Assembly: GCA_015680685.1 (NCBI GenBank)
Contig: MNCI01027002.1
Span: forward strand, 501,044 to 565,043
Direction: 5' to 3'
DNA length: 64,000 bases
Origin: Gnetum montanum
Lineage: Eukaryota; Streptophyta; Gnetopsida; Gnetales; Gnetaceae
Shown: positions 1 through 10,446 of the stretch, in pieces
How positions within the stretch are numbered: the first letter of the stretch is position 1
How the letters are laid out: every line of letters starts with the position of its first letter
Program-made: the position numbers and the translations under genes
The notes under the pieces: model-generated
What the model saw: the letters and a program-made list of their open reading frames with translations, nothing else
Told to the model about the DNA's origin: nothing
Databases searched by the model: none

Positions 1-74
1 GGGGAAGCATCACCCACGATCCGAGACCAACCCCCCTAGGGGTTCATCAGTACGTGCAATAAGGGTGCTCAAGC

Positions 75-700
75 TGATGGAGAAGATCCAGGGTGTTCTG
101 ATGGTCTTTGGTGTTCATGAAACTGGCCACCTACTGGATACCCTGCATGGCCGACTCCCGCTTGTTCTGATCCACCGGTGAGGCACCCCCATCAGGATGA
201 AAATGCACCGAGGTTCGGTGGATATGGCATCTGAGCTCACCCCAGGAGCTCTCATAATTGATGCCAAGGATGAGGTACGGGCACTGCCCCCCTCTGAGCC
301 ATTTTTTGGCGTTGTGCTCGTGAGCCTGATTCAGCTGTCATTGCCACTGTTCCTCCTCCTCCTAAAGCTATTCCTGCTTTGCCTGCTCATGCTCCCTTTG
401 GGTCATGTCCTCCTGAGTCAATTCTTCCTGCACTTGGGCCCAGATTTTGTCGATTAATCAGGCCCTGGCAGCCTTGGCCATGAGGTCTTGTTGCCTCACC
501 TACTTTTGCTCCTGCTCAGAAAACTGGGCCTCCAAGTTGGCCCAGGCTTGCACAAGGGCTTCATTCCACTTGGCCTCCCACTCCTACCGCTCAGCCTCAC
601 ACGCCTCATTTGCAGCCCTTTGCGTGGCCTGCTGCAGCTCTTCCTGCCAGTTCCTGTGGTTGAAGGTTTCCAGCAGGGGGGGGGGGGGCGTTGCTCCCAT
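75..700 (-). pseudogene. LINE A coiled coil and J domain (HPD intact)
   Basis: Minus-strand translation of about 690-330 gives a Glu/Gln/Ala-rich coiled coil (EELQQATQRAANEACEAER and similar). It leads into a J domain at about 283-75. Helix I reads CPYLILGIN and helix II reads GELRCHIHRTS. The catalytic-loop HPD is encoded by 199-191. There are exactly 21 residues between the LG of helix I and HPD, as in DnaJ. Helix III follows (ESAMQGIQ..VASFM, then NTLD). J domains bind Hsp70 and stimulate its ATPase through HPD. One TAG lies in helix III. The J frame differs from that of the upstream domain, so at least one frameshift separates them. Confidence 0.78.
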
Positions 701-849
701 TGGGTTCGTCGGCCCAGTGTAAAGGTTGAAGCCCACAAGGACCAACAACTCCCTTGGCTAGGCAAGACTATAGGGCCTAGGGGGTAGCAGCAAGGGGGTT
801 ATCCAGGGGGGCCCTCGCAGGGTAGGGGGTAGAAGATGATGGGTGTTGC

Positions 850-1650
850 CCCCCCCCCCTATGCTCCCCACCACAAGGTAAGAATTAACCTAGAATGGCA
901 ACCGCGTCGCTTGAGTAGGAGGGCCTCCAGGAAAAAGCAGGGGAGGTTGACCTGGCAACATAATTTTAGACAACGTAGAAATGCAAAATGTAGGCCATGG
1001 AGCTTGGAATCATTGCCAGGCTGGACAAAAAATCTGTCCACTAGATCTGTTGGCTAGGCCCAGAGACAGGGCAGAGAAGGTCGGGGCACCTGTTGGCTTC
1101 TGGTCTATGGCACGGGCCCTTCAAAAAATAGTTCCATGTCCTGCAGGCCGTAGGTAGATGGGAAGATGACCTCATTGGCGATCTGGACCCCCAGATAGCT
1201 GGCGATTAAGGATTTGGTGACAAGAATCTTGCACCCTCGAAAAACTGTCCAGTCGTCAGCCTAGTTGGAAAAAAAAGCATCATCTGCTAAATCTGGGTCC
1301 TCAACCAGCCGCTGCAGAGGGTCACACTAGTTGGACTATGTCACCATCTGCTAGAGTTCCTCATCATCCTGAAATGCAGCGTAGTTTGGCTCAAATGTTG
1401 GCATGATTCCCATCGTCGCCTTGATTTCTTTCCATGCGCAAAGAGCTTGGAGAATCAACCGCAGGGGGGGGGGGGGGATCACCGCCGCCACTTTCCGTGT
1501 GGCACGCATGTATGCACAATCATAAATGAAGTACTGGATTGTTTCTGGCATGGCCCTGCATTTGGGACAGGTTTTGTTTTGCATGATCCCACACTGACAC
1601 AGGAGATCTCGCACGGACAGTGCGTCCATCCATACCAGCTAGAGGAAGAT
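850..1650 (-). pseudogene. LINE A zinc finger plus transposon-protein-like domain
   Basis: The segment opens with the plant LINE zinc-finger (zf-RVT) pattern: cysteines in CPKC, then a spaced H/C pair (1629-1500). The same minus-strand frame then continues past the usual end of plant LINE pol. After the linker FQDDEEL come DAFFSN, WTVFRGCKILVT, LIASYLG, NEVIFPS, and finally LVDRFFVQPG and LHGLHFAFLRCLK (859-1041). The zinc-finger ORF and the 859-1041 ORF lie in the same frame, interrupted only by TAG codons. The pattern of a helix, '[IV].VT...I...LG', then 'GIHFSFL' resembles the 'putative plant transposon protein' domain found in other plant elements. That assignment is by eye; a profile search is needed. 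Confidence 0.7.
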
Positions 1651-1954
1651 CTTTATTTTCTTGGGTAGCCACCTTCCAGATTTGCTGCCAGCTAGCGATT
1701 TGGGGGTACTTGGCAGTTAGCAGGGTGCGCAGCTTGAGGCCCAACCACCCGTGGGCCTGCATTACATGCGCGTGCCGACATAGTTCCTGCCAGAGCCTAG
1801 AATCTTGCACCCCACCTCCCAACATTGATACTTTGCATTCATGATGCAGATCCATTGGATCGGTTCTCCATGCGAGCGCGTAAACAGAAGCACTAACCGT
1901 TGTTGCCCCAACATCAATTCGTCTTCGAAGGATGTGATGCCCAATCCCCCCGCA

Positions 1955-3190
1955 TTACGGGGGCACACAACTCACTCCCAATTTACTAGGTGGATTTTGC
2001 CCCCCCCCCCATTTGCCCCCCTTCCAGATGAAGCTATGGACCAGCATGTTAATTTTATTGATGATGGCGTTAAGGGGGGTGGCAACAGCCACCATGAATT
2101 GGGCGATCGCCATGAGGATCCCCATTGCCACAAGCAGTCGTCCTTTGCAGCTCAGGAAACAGTTTTCCCAATGGTCCATTCTTCTCTCAACTTTCTCCAA
2201 CAGTGGCCCCCATGAGATGTTCCGCCCCCACGGGTAGAGTGGAATGCCCAGATAAGTGTCATTGCCTATCCTGGGTATGATATTTAGGATTTGCACCACC
2301 CGCCTTTTAATCTACTCATCAACATTAATGAAATGAGCTGAAGATTTGGTCTGATTAATCTCCAGCCCCAACTTAGCTACCAGAAGGGATAGAGCAATGT
2401 TGATGCACCGTGCCTGTGGGACTGCTGCCTGACTAAGCAGGATTGTATCATCCGCATAGTGTTCAGCCCAACATGCCACCCCAGCAATGTCCAAACCATC
2501 CACCCTGGATGTGCTGCAATAATTTTGCATTAAGTCTATGGCGATGATGAAAAGAAGGGGCGAAAGTGGGTCCCCTTGTCGCAGCCACCTTCCTGGAGAG
2601 GAGAGACCCCACAATCGCCCCCCCACGTCGAAAGAGAAATCAGCTGAAGATTGCATGTGAATGCACAACTGGATAAACTACGGATCAAAACCTTTTAGTT
2701 GCATAATGGACTTCAGGGCCTCCCAGCTGAGTGTGTCATATGCTTTGGTAATGTCAAGCTTGAGGCACAGCCTAGGGAAGCTCGAACTTCGAAGCGAGTG
2801 AAGCACCTCCTGCATGAGGAGAACCTAGTCCTAAATGGTCCGGCCCTGCACGAAGCTCGCCTGGTTGATCCCCATAAGCCTGGGCATAAGTGGCACAAGC
2901 CTATGCACCAGAGTCGAATGAGTATGTTCCATCCACCAATAGCATGGAAGTGTTCAGGGTGTTGTGCATCTAATTATTTTGGGATGCACACAATGCCAGA
3001 GTAGTTGAGTTTCCTCCGGACTTGCCTCCTAGCCAACATGAGATTGAACGCATCTAGGATATTGGGGCCCACAATATCCATGAACGTCCTAAAGAAGTTA
3101 AGGCTCTAGCCATCAGGACCAGGCGCCTTTCCTCTCAGCATGCTGTTGATAGTGGCAGTGAGTTCCTACCACGAGAAAGGGGCTAGTAGC
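1955..3190 (-). pseudogene. LINE A reverse transcriptase (broken)
   Basis: This part copies LINE RNA into DNA at a nicked target. Visible RT blocks in order are KAPGPDG (fingers), LDITKAYD-type text near 2750 in a shifted frame, QGDPLSPLLF, and the catalytic YADDT near 2455-2470. The palm segment 2312-2668 is open for 118 codons, and the following thumb/connection segment 1955-2299 is open for 114 codons. The catalytic aspartates survive, but TAG stops and at least one frameshift (2668-2900) break the frame. It is closest to copy B: both share the stretch from CIHMQSSA to YADDT almost residue for residue. It is a dead copy and is unlikely to make protein. Confidence 0.88.
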
Positions 3191-3254
3191 CACATGTTGT
3201 TCCTCTTGTTCAACACTCGTGCCACGTGGACCGAGATGGGCCTGGTGGGACTAG

Positions 3255-3790
3255 GAAAAAGATTTAGAGGAAGGGGTAGAAGAAAATATCAAAATTTTTA
3301 GAATAAAGAATTCAAAATTTAGCAGTAAATCAAAATGAAAATTAGCTCAACTCTAATGAAGTTATGTCAAAAAATCAAGGAGGTAGAGTTTCATATAGAG
3401 GAAGAGTAAGTCTAATAACTATAATAATAGAAATAATCAAGATTATTCTAGTGCTTCATTTTGCAGATATTGCAAAAGAAAGTTCATACATTTGAAACTT
3501 TGTCACTTCAAGACAACAAGAACCAAGAGGGCAATTCTACATCAGTGCAAGAGAACCAACATGGAAAAAAGAAAAAGAAAAAGACAAAGAAAAAAAATGG
3601 AGGCAATAATTAAGGAAACTAGAAAGGACTCATGGATCATTAATAGTGGCTGTTCAAGCCACATGACACATTGCAAATATTTTTTGAAGAACTTTAAACC
3701 TAATTCAAACCTTGGAAAGATCAAATTGGGTGATGATAGTTATTTACAAATTGAAGGTGTTGAGGTAGCACCATCAAACTTGTAAATGGT
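3255..3790 (+). pseudogene. copia gag end and protease
   Basis: The zinc-knuckle region reads SFCRYCK then LKLCHFKTTR, with the His position degraded. A lysine-rich stretch follows, then the aspartic protease start WIINSGCSSHMTH (about 3630-3670). The family form is W.(I/L)DSGCS.HMT, so the catalytic Asp is now Asn. LGDDSYLQIEG downstream is the usual copia flap text. The fragment 3492-3785 is open for 97 codons, and the coding text stops where repeat R1 begins at 3811. Confidence 0.85.
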
Positions 3791-3810
3791 TGCATTATAA
3801 TAGTGAGTGA

Positions 3811-4650
3811 CATATGCTAGATGTAATGAACCACTTCTCCTTAAGTTTTAGTGTTAACGATTGTAATAGTCTTTTTGTGTGTTTGTGTGCATGTTTTGTT
3901 GACAAGTTGTGTGTGCTTAAATGTTTAAATACTTTATGCATAAGAAATATGATTTAAAATACATATTTGGAATGTTTTAAAATAATAACAATAAATAATA
4001 TATGGGAAAACAAAATAGTTTTTGTTCTATTTCAATAGAGATGCTGAGAAACAAAAGAAAAACAAAGGACAACGCTCTAATTTGTGTCTCAAGAACTAAA
4101 ATAGGTATGTTGAGATGCAAAAGAATGTTCATATTGAGGAACTTGATCTATGAATCAAGTTGGAGGAACCTGACCCATGAATCAGGGATATTGTGAGCAA
4201 ATACCATAGCTTTATATTTTATTTTTTTTATTTTATCTAAATGTGATACATTGCTCTTTTTAGTTTAAAAGAGTAGAGTAGAAGTACCCTCTCCATGGTT
4301 GTAGAAAGGTCACATGATGACCTTTCAAGGCTCGTAAGATGATGGGAAAATTCACATTGCTGATGACCTGAAAAAGAAGGTGCCTTATTTGATTATGTAT
4401 TCTAAACTACCCTTCTCATGAATCTATTTTAAAAACTCTTTCCTTGCATCTTATGACAATTCTGAATGATAAAGAGAGATATTATGTTGAAATGTTTTGT
4501 AATTATCAATAGGTATTGAACCTGAGATCTAGCAAAATCTAAATTCTAAAATATCAAAAATTGTTGATTTAGGAATTGAACCTGCAACTTGTGAATATAC
4601 ATATTTTATTTATAGTGATCATGAAGAGAATTGAGCTCATGACTCATTGC

Positions 4651-4681
<31 letters not shown>

Positions 4682-6027
4682 ACTTTAAAAAGAAAGAAAA
4701 GAATATGAATAGTTCCCAAGAAGTCAGTTACAAGAAACCATCCATTATCCCTTATTCCACCTGCAAATAGGGAGAGGAGAGGAAAAAAAACACATAAGGA
4801 AAAAGTAGCTGAGCAAAAAAATAAAAAATAAAAAAAAATAAGAAAAGGGATACAACAACAAGGGGTGTGGCTGGGAAGAGAGAGAAGATTGTGGCTACTA
4901 TAGGAGATGCCAAGGAGAAAGAAAACAAGTGTTGCATAGCAATCCAATATTCTGATAATTCCTTCTAGTAATCAAGATATCTAAGCAAGGAGGTAAAATG
5001 ATCCATCTTTGTTATGTTTGATAATGGCCAACAAGGGCTAATTTTCTCGAACTTTTCTCTTCTTGCTTGTCTAACCACTTTCAAAATGCTTGTATGAAAT
5101 TATCAATATTGTTGTTGTAAGCTTAGATTTTTGAAACATTTATTACCTTTTTTTGGATCTCTCCACCCGTCCTCTACACTCTCACACATAAATGACTTTG
5201 ATGAGAGTTGTTTTTGTAACGATTTAGAAACACCCATAACAATTTGAGGTATTTTTGGCAAAAGATTGCCAATAGGGGCCAAGGATCCCTGATATAAGGA
5301 TTGGTACCATCGGCAGAAAGTGAGAGTATCCTTGGGCCCATGGATAATTGTGAATGTTTTAAAATTGTTGAATTCTTGAGTTTCGGTTGGAATTTGGTCG
5401 ATGAATCCCTCCCCTTTGAATGCATAAATTTTGGATTTGAATTTTGAATTATATATTTTTTTCTATGCTTTCTCAAGTTTGATTTTGATATCTTTCTATA
5501 AGTTGATGGAGTGGGGGAAAACCTAAGATGTTAATTTATGGTTGTGATCTATTTATTCTCTACTATTGAACTTATGAATTTCCTGATTAAATGATTAATG
5601 GTAAAATGGGTACAAGAGTTAAATTCAGATGATCTTCTTTTGTGTGTTGCTGGAAATTATAAAATATTATTATGTGATTGAACAAATCTGAGATTATTAA
5701 TTTATTTGCTTTTGTGGTAATTTCTTTGGTTTACAAATATATAAATGATCCTAATTAGATATTTCTTTTTAGGTTGAATAAAGAAAAAGTTTGATTTTTT
5801 TTTAATTTGATGAATCTTGCACAGATATTTTACTATGGCTATTTTTTTTATAAAATTATCTCTTAATTCTTAAAATTAATATTGATTGACTTGTTTTAGA
5901 GCTAGATCTAGGCATTGTTGATTTCATTTTAATTTTATAGGTTAATGTTAGTTTGATTGTTGTAGAAAAAAAAGTCCCCTAGGGGTTTTCTTCTTTCAAT
6001 TAGCTTTCTTTCTAGGGGTTTTCGGGT
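3811..6027. repeat. non-coding dispersed repeat, copy R1
   Basis: This segment is about 2.2 kb and AT-rich, with no credible protein. It matches 24,465-26,820 (R2) along its length in the same orientation. Both start at CATAT(G/A)CTAGATGTAATG and end at the CTTCTTTCAA..TAGCTTTCTTT motif. It contains an (AG)n tract and the shared landmarks GATGACCTTTCA and AGTTGATGGAGTGGGGG. R1 lacks about 80 bp present in R2 (24,570-24,645). It sits between copia protease and integrase, so it is an insertion. No LTR, terminal inverted repeat or poly-A is obvious, and its class is unknown. Confidence 0.85.
4655..4681. repeat. (AG)n microsatellite in R1
   Basis: A pure AG run of about 13 units. The matching position in R2 carries a shorter run (25,388-25,409). 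Confidence 0.95.
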
Positions 6028-6379
6028 GCTAGTTCTTGCTCCCTATGAATGGGTATTACACTATATCTCTCCAATCTCTCTAATTATCTACTCTCAGTTA
6101 TACATATGGTAAATAAAAATAATCATGTTAAGTTTTTTCAAGATGTATGCACCACAAAAAAATGTAAATGGTAAAGAAATCATATTTTTTGTTTGGGAGC
6201 CATAGCCTTTTCTGTAAAGGAGAAAATTTAAATTTTAGTAAGTCAGAATTCCTCGAAAAATCAACTCAGGAATATCGAGAAGATCGGGCCCAAATTCAGC
6301 ACAAATATTAGGTTTCATATTAGTAAATAAAGGATGAAGGTCAGGCTAAGATGTGACATTGGAGGCTAGGCCATACATC
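6028..6379. other. AT-rich stretch, no gene seen
   Basis: This lies between the end of R1 and the recognisable copia pre-integrase text. I see no ORF, terminal motif or repeat in it. It may be the rest of the R1 insertion or decayed copia sequence. Confidence 0.5.
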
Positions 6380-6950
6380 ATATAACAACATTGAGAAGAT
6401 GGGCAAACAAGGAAAAGCAATTGTATTGAAAATCAAAATATTCCAAATTATTCCAAATGAAAAATGTGAGGTATGTATTTAAGGCAAACACATATAATCT
6501 CCTTGTAACTCCTATATGTTAAGGAAAGATAAGCCACATGAACTTCTACTCATGGATTTGGTTGGACCTATGCCTACAATTACATTAGGAGGAGCAAGAG
6601 ACTTTATGGTAATTATTGATAATTACACTCGTTACACATACACTTACAAATTGAAGAAAAAAGATGAAGTGTTTGTTGTCTTTAACTCTTTTATTAAGTT
6701 AATTTATAATAGATAGATTGAATTCTAAGGTGCAGGTAATTAGATCTTAATCATGGAGGTGAGTTCATCTATAACAAAATTGATCAATATTGCAAGAATC
6801 ATGACATTTTGCAGCAAACCTCATGTGGGTATTCTCCCAAAACAATGGAATAGCTGAAACTTGAAATTGAATTCTACAAAAAATAGCTAAATGCTTATGC
6901 AAACAAGCTTTTCTACCAGATGATTATTGAAGCCAAGCTATTAAGATGTG
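6380..6950 (+). pseudogene. copia pre-integrase and integrase core
   Basis: The GAG-pre-integrase end (C..CI*GK.I.SPCNS) leads into LRKDKPHELLLMDLVGPMP at 6516, which is open for 66 codons, then FMVIIDNYTRYTYTYKL. Further text HGGEFIYNKIDQYC and GYSPKQNGIAE (about 6755-6855) is the second half of the DDE integrase core. The D in MDLVG, the D in IIDNYTR and the E of NGIAE are visible. The integrase inserts the cDNA into the genome. Several stops and small shifts break it. Copia text fades at YWSQAI (about 6948). Confidence 0.87.
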
Positions 6951-7112
6951 GTCCAATGTAGAAGGCAAGAAACAATTTTATTTCCATCACATTAGATGTG
7001 ATAAACTAGATGCAGAAGCTCACTATTTCTCAATTGCTCTTCCAATCAAGTATCTAAATGCTATCAGAAAACTTCTTTTAAGTTCTCATCATCTTAGAAT
7101 TGAAAGTGGAAG
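6951..7112 (+). other. unidentified insert, left part
   Basis: Between copia text ending at about 6948 and LINE B at 7113 lies an open stretch (QFYFHHIRCDKLDAEAHYF and following) that does not look like copia integrase. Its continuation after LINE B appears to be 10,187-10,440, which holds an AATAAA-type signal near 10,400. One reading is a fragment of a host transcript captured inside the copia element. No poly-A tract or target duplication proves it. Confidence 0.3.
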
Positions 7113-7760
7113 ATGGATTTTGACCTGGGTTTCATCCAACTTTGTATCCACATGCAATCATCCGCAGGTTTCTCCTTTGATGTGGGACGGCAATTGTGGG
7201 GTCTCTCCTCACCTGGGAGGGGATTATGGCAGGGGGACCCCCTATCGCCCCTACTGTTCATTATCGTTATGGATTTGATGCAACATTATTGTAGGATGTC
7301 AGGGGTCAACGTCCTAGACATTGTAGGGGTGGAATGTCGGGCTGAATACTATGCGGATGACACAATGTTGCTTAGTCATATGGGGGTCTCACAAGCGTGA
7401 TGCATCAACGTTGCACGTTCTCAGTTAGCGGATTAGCTGGGACTGGAGATTAACCAGGCTAAGTCAATAACTCATTTTATCAATGTGGATACACAGATTA
7501 AGAACCGATTCGTACAAGTCCTGAACATTCCAATAAGAATAGTTAGAGACACCTACCTGGGTATCACTCTTCCAGTGGGGGTGGAGCATATCTTGGGGTA
7601 CGTTGTTGGAGAAGGTTGAAAGAAGGATGGGACACTGGGCCAATCATTTCCTGACTAGAAAGGGGCGATTGGTGGTGGCATCGGGGATTTTTACGGTGAT
7701 AATCGGATTTGTAGCGGTGGTCGCCACCCCTCTGAATGCCATTGTTAACAAGCTCAACAT
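7113..7760 (+). pseudogene. LINE B reverse transcriptase palm and thumb
   Basis: The open stretch 7113-7400 carries WQGDPLSPLLFIIVMDLM and EYYADDTMLLS, the conserved LINE RT motifs, with both catalytic aspartates. The next part, NQAKSITHFINVD and the DTYLGI motif at about 7550, belongs to the RT thumb. The fingers are missing because the copy is truncated. A TGA follows SQA at 7398, and later shifts break the frame. The sequence is very close to LINE A, so both belong to one subfamily. Confidence 0.88.
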
Positions 7761-8164
7761 GCAGATCTGGTGATTTGTCTGGATGGGGGGTAGAGGGTGG
7801 GGGAGTTCATCTCGTAAGTTGGGACTAGGTCGTGTGCCCGCATAATGCCCCGAGGGGGGGAGGGACGCTGGGCATCTCCAAGCTCAAGGATGAGCTCATG
7901 ATGGGACAACAATGCTTGTTGCTCTAGTTCATGCGCCTGCTTGGGGAACTGGCCCAGTGGATCTGCGTTATGAATGCAAAATACCGTCATTGGGAGGTGG
8001 AGGCATAGGACTTGAGACCTTGGCAAATGCTCTACCACCATGCACATGAAATGCAGGCACAGGGGTGGTTGGTTCTTGCGTCGCGTTGCCTAATGGTAGC
8101 CAAGTACCCACAGGTACCAGGCTAGCAACAGATATGGAGGGGGTGGCTCCCCGAGAAAATAAAA

Positions 8165-9060
8165 ATGTTCTTGTGGTTGATACGGAATGATGCGTTGCCA
8201 GTTCGTGCGCTTCTACGCAGACGAGGCCTCGTTTTAGACGACACTTGTTCCTTGTGTGGTGCTGAGCCCGAAACAGTATGCCACTTCACTTCCAGATGTG
8301 CCTACATGCATGCCACATGGCATTTTGCAGGTGTGGCACCCCCAATGTGCCTCATAGGCAACTCTCAGGCCACGTTACTTTTATGGGTAGCGTGGAAGAC
8401 AAGAAACTGCATAGTCTTCCAACAGCACCGATTGCACCCCCCCACTAGTTTCCTAGGATCAAAGCATGTGGAAAGAGATCGAGGCAGCGATGGGTGTCAC
8501 GCTGACATACGAGTGTAATTGCACCACGTTCCAAGAAGAGGAAGAACTTTAGAAAATGGTGGAAGAGTGCGGCTGGAGCGGTGCCCTGCAATGGCTGGTT
8601 GGTGACTCGGACCTGTTAGATGATGCTTTCTTCACCAATTGGCACAACAATTGAACCTACTTTTGGGGGAGAGAGGTCATTGTCACAGAGGCTTCGATTG
8701 CCAGATGTCTAGGGGCCCAGGTTGATGGTGAAGTCATCTTACCATCTGCGCATGGGCTACAAGATGCAAAGCTATTCTTCAACGGGCCGGTGCCACACAT
8801 GCAAAGCAAACAAGTGCCCAGATCCTACCTGCCCTGAATTTGGACCCGAGCAGCGGTTCTCGTGGATAGATATTTTGTCCAATTTGGCAATGAATCCAAA
8901 CTTTAGGGCATCCACTTTTCCTTCCTCCGATGCCTTAAGTTAGGATGTAGGGTGAACTTGCTCCAGTTTTTTCTGACGACCCTACAATTGCAGAGGCGAG
9001 ACGGTCACTCAGGGCTCGTCCTAGCCCTATGGTGGGGGGCAAAACCCGTTGGAGTCACAG
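8165..9060 (+). pseudogene. LINE B zinc finger and transposon-protein-like domain
   Basis: The zf-RVT region reads FLWLIRNDALPVRALLRR, then CSLCGAEPETVCHFTSRC (CX2C...HX4C) at 8165-8310. After one frameshift near 8465 the coding text goes on: WKEIEAAMGVTL, FQEEEEL, DDAFFTNW, GREVIVTEASIARCLG, DGEVILPSAHGLQDAKLFF, LVDRYFVQFGN and GIHFSFLRCLKLGCRVNLL. The same blocks occur in the same order in A, C and D. They lie between the zinc finger and the coiled coil in every copy long enough to show them, so they are part of the element. The fold resembles the putative plant transposon protein domain. Confidence 0.7.
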
Positions 9061-9239
9061 GGTGCCCCCCCATGGGGAGGCCTCCCTCCTAGTCCATCCT
9101 CTTTGGCCAGCCAAGAGAGCCTTTGGCCCCAGCTAGCAGTGACCTAAATGCAGAAAAAACGTAGCCAACGAGGATGGAGATCCCCACACCCCACGGTAGA
9201 GCCAGAGACGTTGCTGCCTGAAACCTCAGGGTGCAACGA

Positions 9240-9870
9240 GAACAAGGATGAAGAATTGCAGTAAGAAGCACAGGAGGCTGTAGCCATGGCACGTGATGCT
9301 GAATGCTGGTAATGGGAGGAAAAGTGGTAGGAAGCCCTTGTGCAAGCCTGGGCTGAGCTGGAAACCCAGTTCCGAGAAAGGGAACAAGAGAGAGTTAGAC
9401 AACAAACCCTCCTAGCTGATGCAGCCCAGGCTCAGCTGGTGGATGAAATCTGGGTCCAAGTGAGAGAAGAATTACTTTAGGAGGAAACTGCTCGAAGGGA
9501 GCGCGAGGAGGCTAAACGAGCCCAACACGAGCTAGAATAGGAGGAGGAGACACAGAGGCAGCACCAGCTGGACAGGGCACACAAACATAGTGCGTGCTAG
9601 TGGCTTAGGGCTGGAAGGTGTCCATACCTCATCCTTGGCATCAATTGTGACAGCATTTTGGGGGAGCTTAGGTGCCACATCCATTAGACCTTGGCATTGT
9701 TTCCATCTTGATGGGGGGACATTGACAACAGATAGAAATCGACAGGAATTAGGCATGCAAGGAATCTAGCAGGTTGCCAATTTTGTGGACACAGAGCTCC
9801 ATCGTAACACACTAGACATTCTTCATGTGTTGGAGTGGCCACACTCTACCTACCATAGGCTACCAATGAG
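9240..9870 (+). pseudogene. LINE B coiled coil and J domain (HPD changed to HLD)
   Basis: The plus-strand frame gives a long charged coiled coil (RDAECW, ALVQAWAELETQFREREQ, REREEAKRAQHELE) with TAG at several expected Gln codons. The J domain starts with CPYLILGINCDS at 9619, then GELRCHIH. An inserted base shifts the frame before the catalytic loop. There the codons at 9704-9712 read His-Leu-Asp, where CCT has become CTT. Helix III (GMQGI..VANFVDTE, then NTLDIL) follows. It is the same layout as copy A, more decayed. The Pro-to-Leu change would abolish Hsp70 stimulation in known J proteins. Confidence 0.72.
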
Positions 9871-10186
9871 CCCATAGTGGGGTTGCAGCTTTTGGTGCCC
9901 CCCCGGCCCAAAACAAAACATGTGTCGTTGTTGCCCTGCAGCACCCCCCACACACCCCCCCAAAGGTTAGGGGTGGTGCCCCCACCTCCTCTTTGTCGTT
10001 TTTGGCTCTGAGCATCTTCAGGTAAAAGAAAAATGTGTGGTCGGATTGATGCATAGTTTGGCATGTTGATTTTGTGTTGTAACCACACCCCACATGGGCC
10101 AACGTTGTTGAACCACTTTTTGTAATTCCTTGTACTATACTTTCAGTAATACAATCCCAAAAATTCTCTAAAAAAAAATGGATTTG

Positions 10187-10446
10187 TAAGTTGTACAGGT
10201 CAAGAGCCTTGAAGATGAGTTACATGTGTTTTTTTCTTATGCTGTGACTACCTATTTAAGACAATTTTATAATGTTACAACAAAATGCTTGTATGATTTA
10301 TTTTTGCTGCCTCCATGGTGCATGGTCAATTTGTAGAGTGTATCTTTATTTTTCATGAAAATGTAAGATCTTTCCAATAGATTCTACGGGTCCTTGGATG
10401 TAATAAAGCTTTAATTTCAATTTTAATTAATAGACTGACTTCAGGT
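10187..10446 (+). other. unidentified insert, right part
   Basis: This AT-rich sequence follows the LINE B poly-A and ends where copia integrase text resumes at about 10,447. It has no ORF of note and a possible polyadenylation signal (GTAATAAAGC near 10,400). It is probably the other half of 6951-7112. Confidence 0.3.

Larger units (their letters stand above)
1..3254 (-). mobile_element. LINE copy A (L1-type), 5'-truncated, runs off the left edge
   Basis: This is a non-LTR retrotransposon read on the minus strand, from about 3254 down to base 1. Its order is RT fingers (KAPGPDG at about 3125), RT core (QGDPLSPLLF and YADDT, 2312-2668), thumb, zinc finger, transposon-protein-like domain, coiled coil and J domain. 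It starts inside RT, so it is 5'-truncated. It abuts copia gag sequence at about 3255, which suggests it inserted into that element. The 3' UTR, poly-A and target duplication lie outside the window. Stops are mostly TAG. Runs of G (around 676-688 and 1464-1476) mark likely slippage frameshifts. Confidence 0.9.
7113..10186 (+). mobile_element. LINE copy B (L1-type), 5'-truncated, with J-domain tail
   Basis: The insertion starts inside RT and ends in TAATACAATCCCAAAAATTC plus a short A run at 10,170-10,178. A short repeat, ATGGATTT, at 7113-7120 and 10,179-10,186 is a candidate target duplication; it is only 8 bp and may be eroded. Contents in order are RT palm (7113-7400), thumb, zinc finger (8165-8340), transposon-protein-like domain (8580-9050), coiled coil (9240-9600), J domain (9619-9830) and 3' UTR. 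It is inserted within the copia element. Confidence 0.87.

Noticed and set aside
197-787. Plus-strand ORFs at 197-457, 447-722 and 488-787
   Set aside because: They are the reverse strand of the LINE A coiled coil and J domain, which have recognisable protein text on the minus strand.
4606-4947. Ser/Leu/Phe-rich minus-strand ORFs in R1
   Set aside because: They arise from the (AG)n run and A-rich sequence, and R2 does not conserve them in frame.
9846-10102. Two Gly/Pro-rich minus-strand ORFs
   Set aside because: They lie in the C-rich 3' UTR of LINE B in overlapping frames.
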